Shown here: piece by piece, positions 14,887 through 18,475 of the stretch | Layout of the letters: each line of letters starts with the position of its first letter | Numbering within the stretch: the first letter of the stretch is position 1 | Origin: Lachnospiraceae bacterium UBA5895 | GTDB lineage: Bacteria > Bacillota > Clostridia > Lachnospirales > Lachnospiraceae | DNA: 18,475 bases | Assembly: GCA_002431915.1 (NCBI GenBank) | Contig: DJEP01000079.1 | Location: forward strand, 218-18,692 | Reading direction: 5' to 3' | The notes under the pieces: model-generated | What the model was told of the DNA's origin: nothing | The model's input: only the letters and a program-made list of their open reading frames with translations | Database searches by the model: none | Program-made: the position numbers and the translations under genes

Positions 14887-15474
14887 ATGTCTGTTCTGCC
14901 CTCATTGCTCTTCGGTATCTCCGCCAGTCTGGATGCGCTTCTGGTAGGCTGCGCACTGGGACTGCAGAAAGTCCCTCTCCCTGCAAAGCACAATCTGCTG
15001 ATCAGCACAGTCACCCTCATCGGTACTGTGATCTCTATAAGCCTCGGTAACCTTTTGCTTCCTCTGATCCCCGGTGAAATCGCAACCCGGATCGGAAGCA
15101 GTGTCCTGATCCTGTTCGGGCTCTACTATACCGGAAAATGGCTGGTTTCGAGATGGCACTGCAGTTCTTCGGATAACAGTAGTCTCTGCCAGGAGAAGAA
15201 AAAATATGCCGAGCATCGGACCCTGACACTTCCGCAGACGCTGGCTTTGGGCTGCGCCCTCTCCATGAACAATATCGGAATCGGTTTCTCCGCCAGCATT
15301 ACCGGGCTTCCCTTTCTGCCTGCCTCAGCGTCCACCTTTTTCTGTTCCTTTGGGTTCCTGGCGCTGGGAAGCCGCCTGGGACGTTCCGTTCTCCTACAAC
15401 AGGCTGGAGAATATACAGATCCTATCTCCGGGCTGATGTTAATTCTGTTAGGTCTGTGGCAATTATATCACTAA
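14887..15474 (+). CDS. ytaF: YtaF-like sporulation membrane protein (MntP-type fold)
   Basis: A 195-residue protein with six predicted membrane segments in two matching halves. Each half opens with the family signature: SASLDALLVGCALGL (14-28) and CALSMNNIGIGFSASITG in the second half, where the Asp is replaced by Asn. A hydrophilic loop rich in Ser and Lys separates them. This matches the YtaF branch of the MntP manganese-exporter superfamily, found in spore formers. ATG at 14887 is chosen because GGAG lies 6 nt upstream; the longer open frame is antisense to the permease gene. The sporulation-type gene next downstream supports a sporulation role. Confidence 0.85.
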   Translation: MSVLPSLLFGISASLDALLVGCALGLQKVPLPAKHNLLISTVTLIGTVISISLGNLLLPLIPGEIATRIGSSVLILFGLYYTGKWLVSRWHCSSSDNSSLCQEKKKYAEHRTLTLPQTLALGCALSMNNIGIGFSASITGLPFLPASASTFFCSFGFLALGSRLGRSVLLQQAGEYTDPISGLMLILLGLWQLYH

Positions 15475-15484
15475 ATACAGTCTG

Positions 15485-15514
15485 TGAATAGTTGCCGGAT
15501 TAATGGGAAATCTA
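15485..15514 (+). promoter_or_regulatory. Possible forespore (sigma-F/G type) promoter
   Basis: TGAATA (15485-15490) and GGGAAATCTA (15505-15514), the latter matching the sigma-F -10 pattern GGnnAnnnTA. The spacing of 14 nt is short, and the -35 fits sigma-G (GHATR) as well. It lies 35 bp before the GerA-family start, and no sigma-A promoter is apparent there. Confidence 0.35.
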
Positions 15515-15548
15515 TCTATGCGATAATTATCAGAAAGGATTTCCCATT

Positions 15549-17009
15549 ATGCCACATAAAGTTTTATCCACAAAGCTTTCGCAAAATATAGAACTTCTCC
15601 ACACGCTGCTGCCTCTGGGCAAAAGTTTTGACCTGATCACACGCGATCTCCGCCTGGGAGATACCCCGGCATATTGGCTTGGCATCAACGGTTTCTGTAA
15701 GACAGAAATCCTTCAGCAGATCTTCTCTGACCTACAGAATCCCCTCTATACGGTGGATTCCGAGATCCGGGATCTCCCCCACTATGTGCAGAGCAAGCTC
15801 GGCTATGCCCAGGTGTCGCTGACCTCCTCTGTCGATGATATTCTGCAAAATCTCTTAAGCGGTCCTTCCATTCTCCTGGTGGATGGCTTCGACCAGGCGG
15901 TGATTATCGACGTCCGTACCTACCCCGTCCGCAGCATCTCCGAGCCGGATACCGAGCGGATCACCCGGGGTGCCCGGGATGGCTTCGTGGAGACACTGCT
16001 GTTCAATACGAATCTTATCCGACGCCGGGTGCGCTCTGCGAAGCTGACCTTCTCCATCTGCACCCTGGGAACAGAGAGCCGCACTGATGTGGCAATCGCC
16101 TACCTGGAGGATCAGGTCAACGTGGAACTATTAGAGAATTTGAAGCAAAAGCTCTCCCAGTTACAGATTACATCCCTGACTATGGGCAGCAAAAGCTTAG
16201 AAGAACTTCTGATCAGAAAAAGATGGTGGAATCCCCTGCCAAGCATCCAGCTGACGGAGCGTCCCGATGTGGCATGCAGCTACCTGTGCGAAGGGCATAT
16301 CCTGCTCATCGTGGACAATTCTCCCGCTGTTTTACTGCTTCCCGGTACAATCTTCCAGTTTACCCAGAGTCCGGAGGACTATTACAACAATCCCCTGACT
16401 GGGACTTACTTCCGCATGATACGCTTCCTGTGCATCCCGGTAAGTCTCCTGCTTCTGCCGGTGTTTTTGCTTCTCGCCGCCTACTATCCGGAGCTAACTG
16501 CGCAGTTACAGCTTACCCCGGTCAGTGATCTGTCACCCTTCCGACTCTTTTTCTATGTGCTGGCGGTGGAGTTCCTCTTAGACCTCTTCAAATACTCCGC
16601 AGCCCTCAGTTCCAGCCGCGTCTCCGGCGCATTGTCTATCGTAGGCGGGCTGCTTATAGGTGACATTGCTGTCAGTCTCAACTGGGCTTCCACAGAAGTC
16701 CTCTTCTATGCCGCTGTCACCATGCTGGCGAACCTCTCCCTCTCCAGCATCGAATTCGCAGACGCCCTGCGGATCTATCGCATTCTCCTGGTAGTCACCA
16801 CCGGGTTATGGGGGCTGTCTGGGCTCATCATCGGGCTGACGCTTGTGTCATTCTCCGTAATTACCACCCCAACCTTTGCAGGCTTCAGCTACTTCTGGCC
16901 CCTCTTCCCCTTTAACGGTCCCGCACTGAAAAGCCTCCTCTTCCGCCGCCCCACTTACAAAGCCCAGCCCAGTAAAGTCTGGTCCCGCGGACACGTCCAT
17001 ACAAAATAA
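15549..17009 (+). CDS. GerA/SpoVAF-family spore membrane protein
   Basis: A 486-residue protein. The soluble N-terminal region (1-290) contains the family pattern: LLSGPSILLVDG, RSISEPDTERITRGARDGFVE and NLIRRRVRSAKL, then GTESRTDVAIAYLEDQVN. Four to five membrane segments follow (about 295-455) and a basic C-terminal tail (FRRPTYKAQPSKVWSRG). This is the A-subunit family of nutrient germinant receptors. There is no GerB (transporter-like) or GerC (lipoprotein) gene beside it, which fits SpoVAF or an orphan GerA better than a tripartite receptor. The expected place is the inner spore membrane, with a role in germination or dipicolinate release. ATG at 15549 follows AAAGGA at 9 nt. Confidence 0.88.
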   Translation: MPHKVLSTKLSQNIELLHTLLPLGKSFDLITRDLRLGDTPAYWLGINGFCKTEILQQIFSDLQNPLYTVDSEIRDLPHYVQSKLGYAQVSLTSSVDDILQNLLSGPSILLVDGFDQAVIIDVRTYPVRSISEPDTERITRGARDGFVETLLFNTNLIRRRVRSAKLTFSICTLGTESRTDVAIAYLEDQVNVELLENLKQKLSQLQITSLTMGSKSLEELLIRKRWWNPLPSIQLTERPDVACSYLCEGHILLIVDNSPAVLLLPGTIFQFTQSPEDYYNNPLTGTYFRMIRFLCIPVSLLLLPVFLLLAAYYPELTAQLQLTPVSDLSPFRLFFYVLAVEFLLDLFKYSAALSSSRVSGALSIVGGLLIGDIAVSLNWASTEVLFYAAVTMLANLSLSSIEFADALRIYRILLVVTTGLWGLSGLIIGLTLVSFSVITTPTFAGFSYFWPLFPFNGPALKSLLFRRPTYKAQPSKVWSRGHVHTK

Positions 17010-17108
17010 AAAGGGGGGAGCGCAGGCATCGAACCTTTGGATTCAGGGATATGACTCGAAATACAATATAAAGCAACTTTTGACGGATTTAACAAGTGCG
17101 AGACGGCG

Positions 17109-17154
17109 CACGAGATCCGGAGGACCTCGGACTGCGCGGACCGGAGCGGAGCGA
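17109..17154. repeat. Third, diverged copy of the dispersed hairpin repeat
   Basis: Begins CACGAGATCCGGAGGACCTC and ends GACCGGAGCGGAGCG, like the pair at 6435-6537, but the middle differs (ACTGCGCG in place of CTTTGAGCC). A T-loop-like sequence (GGTTCGATGCC, minus strand) lies about 80 bp upstream at 17023-17035, echoing the tRNA association of the first site. Confidence 0.65.
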
Positions 17155-17194
17155 TGCTTTAGCCAAAGCCCCATAAGGATGTTTTTTGGCAGGG

Positions 17195-17240
17195 ATACGG
17201 TGTAACCCCCACAATCGGGGTTGCACCGTATTCTCTTTTT
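17195..17240 (+). terminator. Strong intrinsic terminator downstream of the GerA-family gene
   Basis: A 15-bp stem (ATACGGTG-T-AACCCC with GGGGTT-G-CACCGTAT, a T-G wobble in the middle, short loop) is followed by TCTCTTTTT on the plus strand. It lies about 190 bp after the GerA-family stop and inside the mobile-element debris, so it may have been brought by that element. Confidence 0.7.
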
Positions 17241-17241
17241 C

Positions 17242-17345
17242 AGGCGGTAAGCCTGTATTCCTGCGGGTTTGCTTTGATTTTAGCCATAAGGCTTTTGATT
17301 TCGTCCTCTGCCACCTTATTGATACTCTCATAGGTGTATGCCTTT
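17242..17345 (-). pseudogene. C-terminal relic of a mobile-element ORF
   Basis: On the minus strand one frame reads AYTYESINKVAEDEIKSLMA then KIKANPQEYRLTA and a stop at 17242-17244, about 33 residues of well-formed helical protein. Upstream in the same frame are stop codons and no start. I recognise the style of short helical proteins carried by clostridial conjugative elements but cannot name the family. The rest of 17,010-17,417 holds the dispersed repeat, the hairpin and no intact gene. Confidence 0.4.
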
Positions 17346-17417
17346 CATTAAAATAGAAGTCAGCAAATAACTGTGCCCTGTACGCAGGACGCATCCCTGC
17401 TTATCACGGCAAACTTA

Positions 17418-18054
17418 TCAGGACAGAACATATGCATCAAGGACATAGACGATCGCACAGACAAGTACGATCCCTATCACCAGAAGCCAGGAGGCAATAT
17501 CCCACTTTTTCTTTACCTTTTCGGCTTCTTCCGGAGTGAGAGTCTTCACACGGATCTCGATATTGTCATGCTCCAGCCGCTTGTAAAAATTCGTGTAGCC
17601 GTTGTACATGTTGTCAACAAAAAATGCCCGCCATTTCTTACCTTTCACATAGACACGCAGGCCTTTACTCGGAACCGACGCGGCATGGTCAATCTGCGAA
17701 AAGTTCCAGCGCCTCTTATAAAACCATGCGTGCTGCACCTCGATATCATCGTGATCCACATGGATCTCGTCCGCTCCGGGGAGCGTAATGATCAAAAGGG
17801 CCAGTCCCATGGCTGCAAAAATACCAAAGCCCACATAAACGATGACAGCTCTGTTCTCCCACCAGGTAAGACAAAATAATAAGGCCAATGAAAAAAGCTG
17901 TGCCAACAATGCCAATATATCTGAGAGCGGAGCCCGGACGGACGGTAAATTTATAAATAGAGGAGGTTTTCTTGTCCATCTTATCCTTGGTCAACAGACT
18001 CATGACCAGAGAAACCACGAAAATTGTGATCATCGAACCGATAAAAGTTCCCAT
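17418..18054 (-). pseudogene. Frameshifted membrane protein with PH-like C-terminal domain
   Basis: Two minus-strand frames join into one protein of about 211 residues. The first (ATG at 18054, preceded by AAAAGG at 7 nt) reads MGTFIGSMITIFVVSLVMSL, a linker, then KFTVRPGSALRYIGIVGTAF and FIGLIILSYLVG. Near 17855-17865 the frame is lost and continues in another as ENRAVIVYVGFGIFAAMGLA, then DEIHVDHDDIEVQHAWFYKR with KGLRVYVKGKKWRAFFVDN, and a last membrane segment ending at 17418. Restoring one G in the GGG run of GTGGGAG rejoins the frames. The soluble part looks like a bacterial PH-type (YcxB/DUF-like) domain between membrane helices. Function is unknown. The shift may be real or a sequencing error. 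Confidence 0.7.
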
Positions 18055-18295
18055 AACGATACCTTTTCCTGAATTTAAAATCGGCAAGAGCCGTGCGCGA
18101 GAGATTTTTCGTCCGATCGAGGTACCGGAAACAGAACCGGCTGACTGCTACACCCGCAACGCCGCTGATCCCATGGAGCATATTTTCCGCCGTTTGGAAC
18201 TCCCCCGCGTCTGACACAATAACACGGATAACGATCCAACCGTACAATACGATAGCTTCGTAAAATCCAAAACCGGATTTCCGTAAAATTTTCAT
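17981..18295 (-). CDS. Doubtful small ORF upstream of the broken membrane gene
   Basis: A 104-codon frame starting MKILRKSGFGFYEAIVLYGW with one hydrophobic segment. It has no clear ribosome binding site and its end overlaps the neighbouring gene by 74 bp in another frame. The opposite strand also carries a protein-like stretch here (RAREIFRPIEVPE, then MEHIFRRLELPRV and a stop at 18214), so the segment may be a degraded remnant of either. A perfect inverted repeat AAAGCAG-GT-CTGCTTT lies just before its start (18296-18311). Confidence 0.2.
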   Translation of the reverse strand: MKILRKSGFGFYEAIVLYGWIVIRVIVSDAGEFQTAENMLHGISGVAGVAVSRFCFRYLDRTKNLSRTALADFKFRKRYRYGNFYRFDDHNFRGFSGHESVDQG

Positions 18296-18311
18296 AAAGC
18301 AGGTCTGCTTT
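18296..18311. repeat. Perfect 7-bp inverted repeat
   Basis: AAAGCAG-GT-CTGCTTT lies between the leftward doubtful ORF and the rightward gene at the window end. It could be an operator; it has no T-run to make a terminator. Confidence 0.35.
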
Positions 18312-18436
18312 ACTGTTATTTTACAGAATCACGGTCGCGTATTTTACCCAGCGCCTTTAAGATGAAAAATGAATAATTGTAGGGATTCAACCATTTCCCA
18401 ATGAAATCCCCAGGGCGCATCAAGGAGAAGGACGGG

Positions 18437-18475
18437 ATGAATGAAACACAAGTCATCAAACTGGTTTTCGGCATT
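18437..18475 (+). CDS. Start of a plus-strand gene, cut by the window end
   Basis: Thirteen codons, MNETQVIKLVFGI, remain open to the last base. ATG at 18437 follows AAGGAG and AAGGACGGG, a good ribosome binding region. An in-frame ATG at 18401 is possible but has no well-spaced binding site. Too little is visible to name the product. Confidence 0.55.
   Translation, partial: MNETQVIKLVFGI

Noticed and set aside
17089..17394. 101-codon minus-strand frame as a gene
   Set aside because: It runs through the dispersed repeat and the terminator hairpin in low-complexity Arg/Ser-rich translation. The protein-like stretch is in a different frame and is only a relic.

Overview
The window looks like a chromosomal stretch from a spore-forming member of the Clostridia, probably a gut Lachnospiraceae. 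This rests on three things: sporulation-type membrane proteins (a YtaF-like protein and a GerA/SpoVAF-family protein), strong AGGAGG-type ribosome binding sites at almost every gene, and repeat debris of a kind I associate with Lachnospiraceae genomes. The genus cannot be fixed from the sequence. Composition changes sharply near position 4,850-4,920: everything to the left is visibly AT-rich, and everything to the right is closer to 50% GC.

Positions 1-4,920 are the end of an acquired island. It carries a minus-strand restriction-modification operon in the order ribbon-helix-helix regulator, C5-cytosine DNA methyltransferase, PmeII-like restriction endonuclease, and an ABC-type AAA_13-like ATPase with a CxxC hook motif that runs off the left edge. 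A consensus promoter with a palindrome in its spacer drives the operon. The methyltransferase has no ATG, GTG or TTG upstream of its essential motif I, and seems to start at an ATT that overlaps the regulator's stop codon. Upstream lies a small unknown gene behind a terminator-like hairpin and tiny leader ORFs. Then comes about 270 bp of short direct repeats, largely on an exact 11-bp period, ending just before the stop codon of rlmI. I read this as the recombinase-binding end of an integrative element.

Positions 4,924-11,640 are core genome: an RlmI-like rRNA methyltransferase, a divergent tRNA-Pro(CGG) with its own promoter and terminator, a patch of tandem repeats and tRNA debris, an O-antigen-ligase-like membrane protein, and an RsmF-like methyltransferase / RluA-like pseudouridine synthase / AI-2E-family transporter cluster. 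Three of these are RNA-modification genes. Positions 11,829-15,474 hold a secreted GH5 cellulase-type lipoprotein, a YwlG/DUF436 protein, an SLC13-type permease and a YtaF-like membrane protein. Positions 15,549-17,009 hold a solitary GerA/SpoVAF-family protein.

From 17,010 to the end the sequence is degraded. It contains another copy of the dispersed repeat, a strong hairpin, a relic of a mobile-element ORF, a membrane protein gene broken by a single-base frameshift, a doubtful small ORF, and the first 13 codons of a plus-strand gene that leaves the window.
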